Virus record (IMG/VR): IMGVR_UViG_3300042459_000265 | Location: 1-22,073 of that record | Strand: one strand, 5' to 3' | DNA length: 22,073 bases | DNA from: a virus | In this document: piece by piece, positions 1 through 5,892 of the stretch | How the letters are laid out: every line of letters starts with the position of its first letter | Numbering within the stretch: position 1 is the first letter of the stretch | Position numbers and translations under genes: made by a program | Notes under the pieces: model-generated | The model's database searches: none | What the model was told of the DNA's origin: nothing | Seen by the model: only the letters and a program-made list of their open reading frames with translations

Positions 1-396
1 CAAGAAATTTTCAAACTTGCATTCAAAGAATTCTTTGATGCAAATCCTGAGGTAAAGGTTGTCGGCTGGCGTCAATACACTCCATACTTCAATGATGGAG
101 ATGCATGTACATTCAATTGCTATGCATCATACGCATTTGTTTCCAATGCAGTGGACTATGATAGTGTCCGGTATGGTGAATATGAAGGTGATGATGAAAC
201 TGTTTGGATCAATGATCCCGACTATGGTGATCACAATGAAGAATTGATTCCTGATTCCGTTTCTGCGAATAGTGAAGCATTGCGCAAATTGCTTTCTAAG
301 ATTTCGGATGATGTGTTCCTTGACATGTTCGGCGATCACTGCAAGGTGTTTGCGACCCGTGAAGGTTTTGATGTTCAAGAATATGACCACGACTAA
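1..396 (+). CDS. Conserved phage protein of unknown function, 5' end outside the window
   Basis: Frame 1 is open from the first base to a TAA at 394-396, giving 131 C-terminal residues; the true start lies upstream. The visible part begins QEIFKLAFKEFFDANPEV and contains GWRQYTPYFNDGDAC, a motif I remember from many uncharacterised phage proteins, then an acidic stretch. No catalytic motif or membrane segment is visible. It is the first gene of a dense co-directional operon and overlaps the next gene by 14 nt, so the two are probably translationally coupled. Function unknown. Confidence 0.85.
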   Translation, partial: QEIFKLAFKEFFDANPEVKVVGWRQYTPYFNDGDACTFNCYASYAFVSNAVDYDSVRYGEYEGDDETVWINDPDYGDHNEELIPDSVSANSEALRKLLSKISDDVFLDMFGDHCKVFATREGFDVQEYDHD

Positions 397-625
397 TACG
401 CGAATCCAAGAATTTATTCTGGAAGCAACAGTGACGACTGATGTGTATAATCCTGATACAGGTATTACACATTACCGTGAATTCTTTGACCATGAAAAGT
501 TTGCTGAGTTGATTGTGAAGGAATGTGCCGAAGTTGCTCAGATGAACACTCCCGATACCGAGGAGTGTGAATATACACATCTTATCAGTGAAAAGATAAA
601 AGAACATTTCGGAATTGAAGAATGA
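383..625 (+). CDS. ERIKEL/FGVEE-family small protein, member 1
   Basis: 80 residues from ATG 383, inside the end of the previous gene. The N-terminus (TNTRIQEFILEA) is diverged, but the family core HEKFAELIVKECAEVAQ (about residues 37-53) and the ending IKEHFGIEE are clear. Related genes lie at 1064, 6279, 7599 and 8074, and more distantly at 16912 on the minus strand. The fold looks helical and no catalytic residues stand out. Its last codons, GGAATTGAAGAATGA, contain a Shine-Dalgarno-like GGA and the ATG of the next gene (622). Such proteins recur in environmental phages; function unknown. Confidence 0.85.
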   Translation: MTTTNTRIQEFILEATVTTDVYNPDTGITHYREFFDHEKFAELIVKECAEVAQMNTPDTEECEYTHLISEKIKEHFGIEE

Positions 626-1080
626 ACGCAACTAACCCTATTGAAACCCTAGCTGGCTGTATGGCTCATGCCGCATATGTGGCGTTTCCTGAATACAAGT
701 ATCAAGACCGCGACTGGGCCAAACATGATAAGTGGCGAGCTACGCTGACGCGAGAAGAAATGAAAACAGCGGTAGCACCAGCCGATTGTTTTGTTGAGAA
801 GTCTCGCAAGCATTCATTATATGACTTGACTGTGTACAATATGTTTCCACAGACCTGGAGTAGCACAGCACTAGGCTTCGGTGGGATTGGTGGTCAAGCT
901 ATTACCAGTGCATATGTTTGTATCATTGAAAGCGACTTGGTTGGTGGCTTTGCAGTGTACTTTGGTGGTAGACCGGCTTATGTTATCAACCGACCTAATG
1001 AAAAGTTTATAGAAGACATTGAGCGACACCGTATGGTAGATGCCAAGTTAGGAAAGGCTACGTATGAACGAACGAATTAA
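622..1080 (+). CDS. Conserved phage hypothetical protein (MFPQTW...GFGGIGGQA)
   Basis: 152 residues; the start overlaps the previous stop as ATGA. The central part VYNMFPQTWSSTALGFGG, followed by IGGQAITSAYVCIIE and later VYFGGRPAYVINRPNEKF, is a pattern I associate with a widespread uncharacterised phage family. The alternation of hydrophobic residues suggests a compact beta-rich domain. There is no signal peptide or membrane helix. Its last 17 nt overlap the start of the next gene. Function unknown. Confidence 0.85.
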   Translation: MNATNPIETLAGCMAHAAYVAFPEYKYQDRDWAKHDKWRATLTREEMKTAVAPADCFVEKSRKHSLYDLTVYNMFPQTWSSTALGFGGIGGQAITSAYVCIIESDLVGGFAVYFGGRPAYVINRPNEKFIEDIERHRMVDAKLGKATYERTN

Positions 1081-1342
1081 AGACCTTGCAAGAGAAGCCG
1101 GCTATTACCTTTATGATCTAACTGAAACACATGAAATCAAAACTGTTGAAACTGACAGTACAGACGAGTGGATCACATTAGAAAAGTTTGCCGAGCTAAT
1201 TGTTCAGGAATGTGCTAGAATTGCCAGAGCAACACCTTTTCCAGATACTGATGTTGAAGTTAGAAAAACGTTCGGACATACATGGGATATGGCTGCTAGT
1301 GAAGCTGGTCGTGAAATTGTAAATCATTTTGGAGTTAAGTAA
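1064..1342 (+). CDS. ERIKEL/FGVEE-family small protein, member 2
   Basis: 92 residues. It has the full family pattern: MNERIKDLAREAGYY at the start, EKFAELIVQECARIA near residues 41-55, and the end EIVNHFGVK. The start overlaps the previous gene by 17 nt. The 3' end carries GGAG 7 nt before the ATG of the next gene (1342), and the TAA stop shares its last A with that ATG. The insert between core and tail is longer than in the sister copies. Function unknown; the helical core suggests a small binding or regulatory protein, but this is a guess. Confidence 0.9.
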   Translation: MNERIKDLAREAGYYLYDLTETHEIKTVETDSTDEWITLEKFAELIVQECARIARATPFPDTDVEVRKTFGHTWDMAASEAGREIVNHFGVK

Positions 1343-1506
1343 TGTGGAATAAATTTAAATCATTGCCGTTGTCTGTGCAGTTATCAATCGGATTCCTAAT
1401 CGGACTTTTGACTGTTGCCATTATAGTATTTCCGCCAGCGGGTATTGTACTTGGAACAATTGTAGCCGGTTTCAGGGTGTTCATCTATTTGACTGATGGT
1501 GTGTAA
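1342..1506 (+). CDS. Small membrane protein, 54 aa
   Basis: The ATG shares a base with the previous stop (TAATG), and GGAG 7 nt upstream is supplied by the end of that gene. The product starts MWNKFKSLPLSVQLSIGFL and is almost wholly hydrophobic, with one long or two short transmembrane segments around residues 12-48 broken by FPPAG. The charged N-terminus would favour inner-membrane insertion. It is too short for most gene-length filters but is fixed by overlaps on both sides. Function unknown. Confidence 0.75.
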   Translation: MWNKFKSLPLSVQLSIGFLIGLLTVAIIVFPPAGIVLGTIVAGFRVFIYLTDGV

Positions 1507-1507
1507 T

Positions 1508-1660
1508 ATGAGCAACCTTTGGTTCAATATTAGATTTGGTACCAGACACTGGCAGTGGGGTCCTGATGGTATGTCATGGAGAGTGAATCCCTATTTTATA
1601 GAGAATGCACCCACAAAGTGGTTTGAAATATACTGTTTGTTTGGAAGAGTGCCGGAATGA
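1508..1660 (+). CDS. Small hypothetical protein, 50 aa, Trp-rich
   Basis: Starts at ATG 1508, one base after the previous stop, and ends with a TGA overlapping the next gene's ATG (ATGA at 1657). The product (MSNLWFNIRFGTRHWQWG at the start, WFEIYCLFGRVPE at the end) is rich in Trp, Phe and Tyr and has no recognisable domain. The arrangement stop-ATG-ORF-ATGA is the main evidence that it is real. Function unknown. Confidence 0.65.
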   Translation: MSNLWFNIRFGTRHWQWGPDGMSWRVNPYFIENAPTKWFEIYCLFGRVPE

Positions 1661-1878
1661 CTAAAAAGAAAGAAGCAAAGAAGTTTATGTATGGCGTAGG
1701 CTTCTATTGGGAAGGCGATAGCGGTCACGTAGGTCTGTATGCATCTGGTAGCGAAGTCTTTTATGGCACAATGGAAGAAGCCAAGAACTTCCAAGCATAC
1801 TGTCAGTCACGCCCAGATAACAGAGGTAAGGAAAAGCGCGAGTATAAGATATTCCAACTTATCGAGGTACCAGAGTGA
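1657..1878 (+). CDS. Small hypothetical protein, 73 aa
   Basis: Begins MTKKKEAKKFMYGVGFYW with a basic N-terminus, then contains GLYASGSEVFYGTMEEAK and a basic region (NRGKEKREYKIFQL). It may be a small alpha/beta domain; no family is recognised. The start overlaps the previous stop (ATGA) and the end overlaps the next gene's GTG start (GTGA at 1875). Confidence 0.75.
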   Translation: MTKKKEAKKFMYGVGFYWEGDSGHVGLYASGSEVFYGTMEEAKNFQAYCQSRPDNRGKEKREYKIFQLIEVPE

Positions 1879-2093
1879 ATCAACCCATAACATTTTATAA
1901 CACCAGTTTCACAGGTGTATTACCCACCTCAGCCGTGGGTAAAGGCGTTATAAACAAAACAGTCTGGGAACAAACCACGTATCCCAATGGCTCAGTAGTC
2001 ACCAGAAGCTATCATGATACCATTGAAGTGTATGATAAAAATGCAGTCGTGACCAAACACAATCAACAAAACATTATAGACATGATGGTATGA
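1875..2093 (+). CDS. Small hypothetical protein, 72 aa, GTG start
   Basis: The GTG at 1875 overlaps the preceding TGA, a coupling pattern common in this operon. The product is polar and rich in Thr, Val and Asn (NTSFTGVLPTSAVG; VWEQTTYPNGSVVTRSYHDT), suggesting beta structure. No domain recognised. Its stop overlaps the next ATG (2090). Confidence 0.7.
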   Translation: MNQPITFYNTSFTGVLPTSAVGKGVINKTVWEQTTYPNGSVVTRSYHDTIEVYDKNAVVTKHNQQNIIDMMV

Positions 2094-2284
2094 ACGATAA
2101 AGACAATATCAAAGCTGGCGCAGATATGAACGCAGGTGATGGTGGTTATAGAATAGGCACTCAGGAAGCATATGAGGAGTTTGTAAAGCTCCGAAACGAA
2201 GCCATAGCACTAGCCAAAAAAGAAGGTATCAAAGAACGCCACTATACCAACTCAGGTAAACCGATTGACTTTCCTGATAGATGA
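2090..2284 (+). CDS. Small hypothetical protein, 64 aa
   Basis: Start ATG 2090 overlaps the previous stop. The N-terminal 20 residues are polar and Gly/Asp-rich; residues 24-47 (QEAYEEFVKLRNEAIALAKK) look like one amphipathic helix. No family recognised. It overlaps the next gene by 20 nt. Confidence 0.7.
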   Translation: MNDKDNIKAGADMNAGDGGYRIGTQEAYEEFVKLRNEAIALAKKEGIKERHYTNSGKPIDFPDR

Positions 2285-2870
2285 CAAAGATGTTTGGCAT
2301 ACATTAGATGCTGACGATCTTTGGATTTATGATAAGCTAATCCTAGCCAAGAAACTTGGATATAAAGCCGCGCCCGCAGGTGTTCCAGTTGATAGCCCTA
2401 ATTGGTACATTGTTCGCCCTATAACCAATCTCCGCATGATGAGTCGTGGTGCAGCAAAGCAATGGCTAACGCCCAATGATGTTAACGCAATTCCAGATGG
2501 TTATTTTTGGTGTGAGTTTTTCACTGGTGACCATATCTCAGTAGACTATCATTATGGTCAACAACACATTTGTGTACAAGGGTTTAGAAACAGTGATAGG
2601 CTTGATAGATTTTGCAGATGGACTAAAATAGATAAGCACATTCCAATACCACTTCCGCTAAAGCACTTATCAGAAAAATACGAATGGATCAATGTAGAGT
2701 ATGTTGGTGGTAATCCGATTGAAGTCCATGCAAGGTACAATGACGACTTCACCAACCATTCATGCAACACTATAATACCCGTTTGGAAAAACGAATCCAT
2801 TGAGCAACCACCAGGTTCTTCATGGTACGAATCGCCCTCAGCAGAACGATTAGGATTTTGGATATACTAA
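2265..2870 (+). CDS. Conserved phage hypothetical protein (DADDLWIYDKL family), 201 aa
   Basis: The longest gene of the left arm. Motifs WHTLDADDLWIYDKLILAKK, YIVRPITNLRMMSRGAA, GYFWCEFFTGDHISVDY and GGNPIEVHARYNDDF belong, from memory, to a widespread uncharacterised phage family; the order of conserved Arg, Glu and Asn residues is loosely reminiscent of ATP-grasp proteins, which I cannot confirm. The only in-frame start before the conserved region is TTG 2265, preceded at about 8 nt by AGG; no ATG is available. It is the last gene of the first operon; promoter cassette 1 follows. Confidence 0.8.
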   Translation: MTFLIDDKDVWHTLDADDLWIYDKLILAKKLGYKAAPAGVPVDSPNWYIVRPITNLRMMSRGAAKQWLTPNDVNAIPDGYFWCEFFTGDHISVDYHYGQQHICVQGFRNSDRLDRFCRWTKIDKHIPIPLPLKHLSEKYEWINVEYVGGNPIEVHARYNDDFTNHSCNTIIPVWKNESIEQPPGSSWYESPSAERLGFWIY

Positions 2871-2912
2871 AAGTAATACTTTAGTCTTACACCAAGTTTA
2901 GTCAGGTATTGG

Positions 2913-2940
2913 TTGACACTTACCGGAAACCTGGTATAAT
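2913..2940 (+). promoter_or_regulatory. Early promoter cassette 1
   Basis: TTGACA (2913-2918), 16-nt spacer, TATAAT (2935-2940), with TGG before the -10 (extended -10). The spacer has ACCGG-aaac-CTGGT, an imperfect palindrome ending on the first base of the -10. The upstream part is less conserved than in the other cassettes, but the downstream AGAGCCATAGACAG is shared with cassette 3. It drives 2970 onward. Confidence 0.9.
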
Positions 2941-2969
2941 AGAGCCATAGACAGTAAGAAAGACAAATC

Positions 2970-3158
2970 ATGGCCTTCGAATCAAAAATCCTCTCCCTTG
3001 TTGCTAAAGTCACCACCGATGCTGAATTCACCAGCGGTACTCTTTTCGTGACATGCACTCCACGTGAGGCCGCTAAAATCCAAACGATTTTGGAAAATCC
3101 CGCTTACGGCGTGATTGTCTCTCCTGTTGGTGATCAATTTGCTTTTGACTTTGTTTGA
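2970..3158 (+). CDS. Small hypothetical protein, 62 aa
   Basis: First gene after promoter cassette 1, with a leader of about 23 nt containing AAGAAAGA. The product MAFESKILSLVAKVTTDAEF, then TLFVTCTPREAAKIQTILEN and a VIVSPVGDQFAFDFV end, looks like a compact alpha/beta domain. No family recognised. Confidence 0.75.
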   Translation: MAFESKILSLVAKVTTDAEFTSGTLFVTCTPREAAKIQTILENPAYGVIVSPVGDQFAFDFV

Positions 3159-3169
3159 TTGGAGTTTTT

Positions 3170-3253
3170 ATGTTTGAATTTTTAGTCGTTGTTTGTGTTG
3201 TGTTGGTCTTGGTTGGTGGCACTGTTAGTGGCTCCGTTGAGACCTTAGGTTAA
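3170..3253 (+). CDS. Single-span membrane peptide, 27 aa
   Basis: GGAG lies 5 nt before ATG 3170. The peptide is MFEFLVVVCVVLVLVGG followed by a short Ser/Thr tail: one transmembrane helix over residues 3-17. It sits between two supported genes with no overlap. Very short peptides like this are easy to over-call; the good ribosome-binding site is the main support. Confidence 0.5.
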   Translation: MFEFLVVVCVVLVLVGGTVSGSVETLG

Positions 3254-3272
3254 TCCTTTCATTGGAGTTATC

Positions 3273-3569
3273 ATGAAAATCGCTCGGACTATTCTTGATC
3301 AAATTGGATATCTAGACCCATGGGCTATGTATGCTTGGGGTGCAGTAGACCTCACTGATATGGGTGATGGCTTACAATTTAAAACAACTGGTATGACACC
3401 ATTCAAAGGTTTGGTGTATATCCAATACAAGCCTTGCCCTGACCTGTATAACATCACATTTATGCAAGTCCGTAAGGTCAAAGGCGTTCCTACAGTGAAA
3501 GTCCGCAAGATAGTGGTGGACGTATATGCTGAGGACTTGATTCGTACCATTGACGAATTCGTAGGATGA
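3273..3569 (+). CDS. Conserved phage hypothetical protein (TILDQIG...MYAWGA), 98 aa
   Basis: GGAG precedes ATG 3273 by 7 nt. The N-terminus [11 protein letters not shown] and the following aromatic segment match the layout of a common phage protein that usually reads TILxQLGG...MTGA; the middle is beta-rich and the end is [14 protein letters not shown]. Function unknown. The last 36 bases plus one overlap the next gene and are duplicated almost exactly at 4232-4268 (see repeat). Confidence 0.8.
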   Translation: MKIARTILDQIGYLDPWAMYAWGAVDLTDMGDGLQFKTTGMTPFKGLVYIQYKPCPDLYNITFMQVRKVKGVPTVKVRKIVVDVYAEDLIRTIDEFVG

Positions 3570-3772
3570 TCCAAATGAAATTCAAACTAGGTGACACCGT
3601 TAGAAAAGTGTCTGGCTCACAGTGGCATGGCACCATTGTGGGAACTTATAGCACCAAACTTACACCAGAAGGCTATGCTGTGGAAAGTTTCACAGAGGTG
3701 GGTTCAGTCCAGATTTATCCAGCTAAGGCGTTGGAACTATTCACACCCAATAAAAAGAGTACTTCCGACTGA
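3566..3772 (+). CDS. dfrB-like: Type II dihydrofolate reductase homologue (DfrB/R67-like)
   Basis: 68 residues. [20 protein letters not shown], then [12 protein letters not shown] and [13 protein letters not shown] align residue by residue with plasmid R67 DHFR ([36 protein letters not shown]). R67 is an SH3-like barrel that forms a homotetramer with one central active pore. The R67 catalytic residues Lys32, Ser65, Val66, Gln67, Ile68 and Tyr69 correspond to Lys14, Ser47, Val48, Gln49, Ile50 and Tyr51, all kept. R67 Trp45 is Thr and His62 is Glu. The disordered R67 N-terminus is absent. Expected reaction: NADPH-dependent reduction of dihydrofolate. The start overlaps the previous stop (ATGA); ATG 3575 is an alternative. 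The stop lies within promoter cassette 2. Confidence 0.85.
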   Translation: MIQMKFKLGDTVRKVSGSQWHGTIVGTYSTKLTPEGYAVESFTEVGSVQIYPAKALELFTPNKKSTSD

Positions 3773-3773
3773 C

Positions 3774-3801
3774 TTGACAATTACCTATAACCTGGTATAA
3801 T
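3774..3801 (+). promoter_or_regulatory. Early promoter cassette 2
   Basis: TTGACA (3774-3779), 16 nt, TATAAT (3796-3801), extended -10 TGG. The spacer reads ATTACCTATAACCTGG, where the palindrome is reduced to ACC...GGT. It is preceded by GAGTACTTCCGACTGAC, which encodes the last residues and stop of the DfrB-like gene. It drives 3835. Confidence 0.92.
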
Positions 3802-3834
3802 AGAGACTTAGATAGAAAGAAACAGGAGTTGGAA

Positions 3835-4212
3835 ATGGCACGTGAAACAGTAGCACAACGTAATGCACGATACGCCCAAGAGCGTGAAACATACCTCGCA
3901 AAGCAAGTGGATGAATATCCACAGCGCCTCATGCTTGCTCTGGCACGTGCTACAAAAGCATACTTTGAACTCACTGTAAGTAACAACAACAAGTTCCAAC
4001 TTACTAACCGTAACGACCGTTATGATTATTTCTCTTTGGCTTACGCACATTCTCCCGATAGCCAAGAACAATTAGAATCGTTGGAATATGATCTGGATCG
4101 CCATGAAGCGGAACTTGCTGAACGTAAGCGCCTGGCCGAAGTAAAGGCAGAGGCATTGCGTAAGGTCAATGAATTGTTGACTGCGGAAGAGCGTGAATTG
4201 TTGAACTTGTAA
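3835..4212 (+). CDS. Charged, probably coiled-coil protein, 125 aa
   Basis: AGGAG (3824-3828) is 6 nt before ATG 3835, so the TTG six bases earlier is not needed. The N-terminal half is rich in Arg and Ala (ARETVAQRNARYAQERETYL); residues 82-125 form a heptad-like helix (SLEYDLDRHEAELAERKR; AEALRKVNELLTAEE), suggesting a coiled coil and self-association. No family recognised. It is the first gene behind cassette 2. Confidence 0.8.
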   Translation: MARETVAQRNARYAQERETYLAKQVDEYPQRLMLALARATKAYFELTVSNNNKFQLTNRNDRYDYFSLAYAHSPDSQEQLESLEYDLDRHEAELAERKRLAEVKAEALRKVNELLTAEERELLNL

Positions 4213-4216
4213 ATAC

Positions 4217-4268
4217 TGAGTACTTTCCACTGACTTGATCCGTACCATTGACGAATTCGTAGGATGAT
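4217..4268 (+). other. Chimeric junction: half promoter cassette fused to a duplicated gene end
   Basis: Bases 4217-4238 (TGAGTACTTTCCACTGACTTGA) match the upstream half of the promoter cassettes up to TTGA of the -35. At that point the sequence switches to the 3534-3570 repeat instead of continuing with CAATTACC and the -10. The shared heptamer GACTTGA is the likely crossover point. No TATAAT follows, so the gene at 4272 probably depends on readthrough from cassette 2. Confidence 0.8.
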
Positions 4269-4271
4269 ATT

Positions 4272-4475
4272 ATGAAACTGAATAAATTTATTGAACAATT
4301 GCAAAAACTCCAAACCGAGGGTCATGGCGATAAGGAAGTTTTCTATCGGCACGGCGCCTCAGGTGATTGTGGTCCATTGTCCTCAGCATTCATTACCGAT
4401 GAAGTAGATGGTGATTGTGGTCCATTTGACCTAGACGAAGGTGAAGAGTATGTTTCCATCTATGCAGGAAATTGA
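4272..4475 (+). CDS. Small conserved phage protein (MKLNKFIEQLQKL), 67 aa
   Basis: The start KLNKFIEQLQKLQTEGHGDK followed by EVFYRH and an acidic end is the pattern of a common phage family (usually ELIxxLQxL...GDxEV). A shorter relative may be the gene at 8508, and 16410-16643 shares the MKLIDLIHQLEDL start. It contains a 17-bp in-frame internal repeat (GGTGATTGTGGTCCATT at 4362 and 4410), giving GDCGP twice. AGGA about 8 nt upstream comes from the duplicated segment. Its TGA stop is part of promoter cassette 3. Function unknown. Confidence 0.8.
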   Translation: MKLNKFIEQLQKLQTEGHGDKEVFYRHGASGDCGPLSSAFITDEVDGDCGPFDLDEGEEYVSIYAGN

Positions 4476-4490
4476 GTACTTTTCACTGAC

Positions 4491-4518
4491 TTGACAATTA
4501 CCTATAACCTGGTATAAT
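4491..4518 (+). promoter_or_regulatory. Early promoter cassette 3
   Basis: TTGACA (4491-4496), 16 nt, TATAAT (4513-4518), extended -10. Upstream TGAGTACTTTTCACTGAC supplies the stop codon of the previous gene. The spacer is identical to cassette 2, and the downstream AGAGCCATAGACAG matches cassette 1. It drives 4544-4971. Confidence 0.93.
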
Positions 4519-4543
4519 AGAGCCATAGACAGAAAGATTCCAA

Positions 4544-4768
4544 ATGACCAAACAATTCGTCCAAGTCAGTGCCCACAAAGATAGCAATAACTTTGCTCAC
4601 TGGAGCAATCTGAGTATCATGGCAAGCATGGGTCTGACTGCTGAACAGGCCCTGCGCCGCTTGCAAGCCATGGCTGATAACTACGCACTGAACGGATATA
4701 CCATTGAGTGGATCCGTGAGGATTTTGATGCCGCTTACGAAGAAATGTACGGAGACCTGTTTGTATGA
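4544..4768 (+). CDS. Small hypothetical protein, 74 aa
   Basis: First gene behind cassette 3, with GAAAGA about 7 nt upstream of the ATG, as in the other cassette leaders. The product (MTKQFVQVSAHKDSNNFAHW; SMGLTAEQALRRLQAMADNY; EDFDAAYEEMYGDLFV) looks mainly helical and acidic at the end. No family recognised. Overlaps the next gene as ATGA. Confidence 0.78.
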   Translation: MTKQFVQVSAHKDSNNFAHWSNLSIMASMGLTAEQALRRLQAMADNYALNGYTIEWIREDFDAAYEEMYGDLFV

Positions 4769-4971
4769 CAAAAGTATACACTGTAGAGTTCCATGACAAG
4801 ACTATGGACTTCCGTCTGGTGCGATGGACAACCATTAGCCCAGGTATTCGCTCAGGTGAAGACCTGAAACGGTTTGATTCCGAGGACGAAGCTATGAAAG
4901 TGGCGGACTGGATGAACGTGGGCGAAGAGTGGGACCTGTACCACCACCAATTGTGTGAATTTGATAATTGA
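4765..4971 (+). CDS. Small hypothetical protein, 68 aa
   Basis: Begins MTKVYTVEFHDKTMDFRLV, a beta-hairpin-like start, followed by a helix around FDSEDEAMKVADWMNVGEEW. The start overlaps the previous stop (ATGA); the TGA stop is the first three bases of the TGAGTACTTTT of cassette 4. No family recognised. Confidence 0.75.
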   Translation: MTKVYTVEFHDKTMDFRLVRWTTISPGIRSGEDLKRFDSEDEAMKVADWMNVGEEWDLYHHQLCEFDN

Positions 4972-4986
4972 GTACTTTTACTGTAC

Positions 4987-5014
4987 TTGACAATTACCAG
5001 AAACCTGGTATAAT
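4987..5014 (+). promoter_or_regulatory. Early promoter cassette 4
   Basis: TTGACA (4987-4992), 16 nt, TATAAT (5009-5014). The spacer contains a perfect palindrome ACCAG-aaac-CTGGT (4996-5009), whose last T is the first base of the -10. Predicted leader about 21 nt ending GAAAGACACCAATG. It drives 5042 onward. Confidence 0.93.
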
Positions 5015-5041
5015 AGAACCATACCAGATAGAAAGACACCA

Positions 5042-5197
5042 ATGAGAACTTACCAAGCATTCTACAAAAACCGCGTTATCACCGTAACTGCATCCACCTC
5101 ATATGAGGCGCAGTTGAAAGCCGCAGCCGTGTTCAAGGCACGTAAGTCCTATGATGTGGCTATCGTGTTGGCTGATACACCCGTTTTTATTGATTGA
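5042..5197 (+). CDS. Small conserved phage protein (YQAFYKNRVITV), 51 aa
   Basis: Starts at the ATG ending the cassette 4 leader. MRTYQAFYKNRVITVTAS, then SYEAQLKAAAVFKARKSYDV and AIVLAD follow the layout of a small phage family (short beta hairpin, helix, beta strand) that I have seen without an assigned function. No catalytic residues. GGAAAC follows the stop and leads to the next start. Confidence 0.75.
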   Translation: MRTYQAFYKNRVITVTASTSYEAQLKAAAVFKARKSYDVAIVLADTPVFID

Positions 5198-5209
5198 AGG
5201 AAACCTACC

Positions 5210-5590
5210 ATGAATGACAAAGAAGCATTGAAGCTGGCGCTGGAGGCGTTGGAGTGGAACATGGACTATCTACCATCGCAAGGTCACGGCACATCAATGG
5301 CGAGTAAAGCCATCACCGCCATCAAGCAAGCCCTTGAAGCACCTGTGCAGAAACGCCCACCCAACTGTGGAACGGGCTATTGTTCGTGCGTTGAATGCGT
5401 GATGGAACCCGCAGCACAGCCAGCACAGCAAGAGCCGATTAACGTAGCGCAAGCCTATGCGATGGCTCAGGTCTGCTTAGATTTGCATGATGCCCTCGGC
5501 TGCAAGTGGGGTGACAACCCGTATCTTGCAATAGACCGACTCAAAACCGCAGCACCTGTGCAGGAGCCTGTGGCGTGGCGTGGCGTGTGA
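5210..5590 (+). CDS. Ala/Gln-rich phage protein (MNDKEALKLALEALE), frameshifted near its end
   Basis: 126 residues as read: helical start NDKEALKLALEALEWNMDY, AITAIKQALEAPVQKRP, a Cys-rich motif CGTGYCSCVECVMEP (possible metal site), then QAYAMAQVCLDLHDALG and EPVAWRGV. Related phage proteins normally continue after EPVAWR and end near LYTTPPQ. Exactly that continuation is present in another frame at 5590-5721 (RFHYGTDGMAKRIGDWKLYG ... EPLYTTPPQNHV). Three TGGCG units at 5571-5585 cause the shift; two would restore one 168-residue reading frame. It is therefore a recent mutant, a phase-variable gene or a sequencing error. Confidence 0.8.
   Translation: MNDKEALKLALEALEWNMDYLPSQGHGTSMASKAITAIKQALEAPVQKRPPNCGTGYCSCVECVMEPAAQPAQQEPINVAQAYAMAQVCLDLHDALGCKWGDNPYLAIDRLKTAAPVQEPVAWRGV
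5571..5585 (+). repeat. TGGCG pentanucleotide repeat, three units, at the frameshift
   Basis: TGGCGTGGCGTGGCG is followed by TGTGA, whose TGA stops the gene at 5210. Removing one unit gives GAG CCT GTG GCG TGG CGT GTG AGA TTC, joining EPVAWR to VRFHYGTDG without a stop. Short tandem repeats of this kind change length by slipped-strand mispairing. Confidence 0.8.
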
Positions 5591-5721
5591 GATTCCACTA
5601 CGGCACGGATGGTATGGCTAAACGAATTGGTGATTGGAAACTTTATGGATATTCACCGACTCCCGAGGAAGACAAAGAAATCGAACCCCTCTACACCACC
5701 CCACCCCAGAACCATGTTTGA
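5590..5721 (+). pseudogene. Displaced C-terminal part of the gene at 5210
   Basis: Open in frame 1 for 43 residues to TGA 5719-5721: RFHYGTDGMAKRIGDWKLYG, YSPTPEEDKEIEPLYTTPPQ, NHV. It has no start codon or ribosome-binding site of its own and reads as the natural end of the upstream gene. Its last bases overlap the ATG of the membrane peptide at 5714. Confidence 0.7.
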
Positions 5722-5830
5722 CTTTATACTAGCCTTGATACAGGCCATTTTGATTTTCCTGATCCTATCTTTATGGGTGATGTTAGCCGTCATACCTGGA
5801 ATCTACCACCTAGTGAAATTAGTACTTTAG
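5714..5830 (+). CDS. Single-span membrane peptide, 38 aa
   Basis: MFDFILALIQAILIFLILSL, then WVMLAVIPGIYHLVKLVL: a long hydrophobic segment over residues 4-29 with a short basic tail. The ATG overlaps the end of the intact form of the upstream gene, suggesting coupling. The TAG stop lies inside the TAGTACTTTAG start of promoter cassette 5, so the cassette again ends the gene. A longer reading from 5609 is open but would run through the displaced end of the previous gene. Confidence 0.6.
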   Translation: MFDFILALIQAILIFLILSLWVMLAVIPGIYHLVKLVL

Positions 5831-5836
5831 TCTGAC

Positions 5837-5864
5837 TTGACAATTACCAGAAACCTGGTATAAT
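5837..5864 (+). promoter_or_regulatory. Early promoter cassette 5
   Basis: TTGACA (5837-5842), 16 nt, TATAAT (5859-5864); the spacer is identical to cassette 4 with the perfect palindrome ACCAG-aaac-CTGGT. Followed by AGAGCCATACACCAG. It drives 5893-6820. Confidence 0.93.
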
Positions 5865-5892
5865 AGAGCCATACACCAGAGAAGGAAAGAAC

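Larger units (their letters stand above)
3534..4268 (+). repeat. Direct repeat pair 3534-3570 / 4232-4268
   Basis: Two 37-nt copies differ at one base (GACTTGATTCG at 3534, GACTTGATCCG at 4232, then CGTACCATTGACGAATTC and AGGATGAT). Copy 1 is the 3' end of the gene at 3273 and the start of the DfrB-like gene. Copy 2 is non-coding and directly follows the upstream half of a promoter cassette (GAGTACTTTCCACTGACTTGA). The span covers both copies and the genes between them. Confidence 0.9.

Noticed and set aside
127-631. Long minus-strand open frames (127-390, 296-631) opposite the first genes
   Set aside because: They are antisense to two overlapping, family-supported plus-strand genes, lack ribosome-binding sites and show no recognisable motif.
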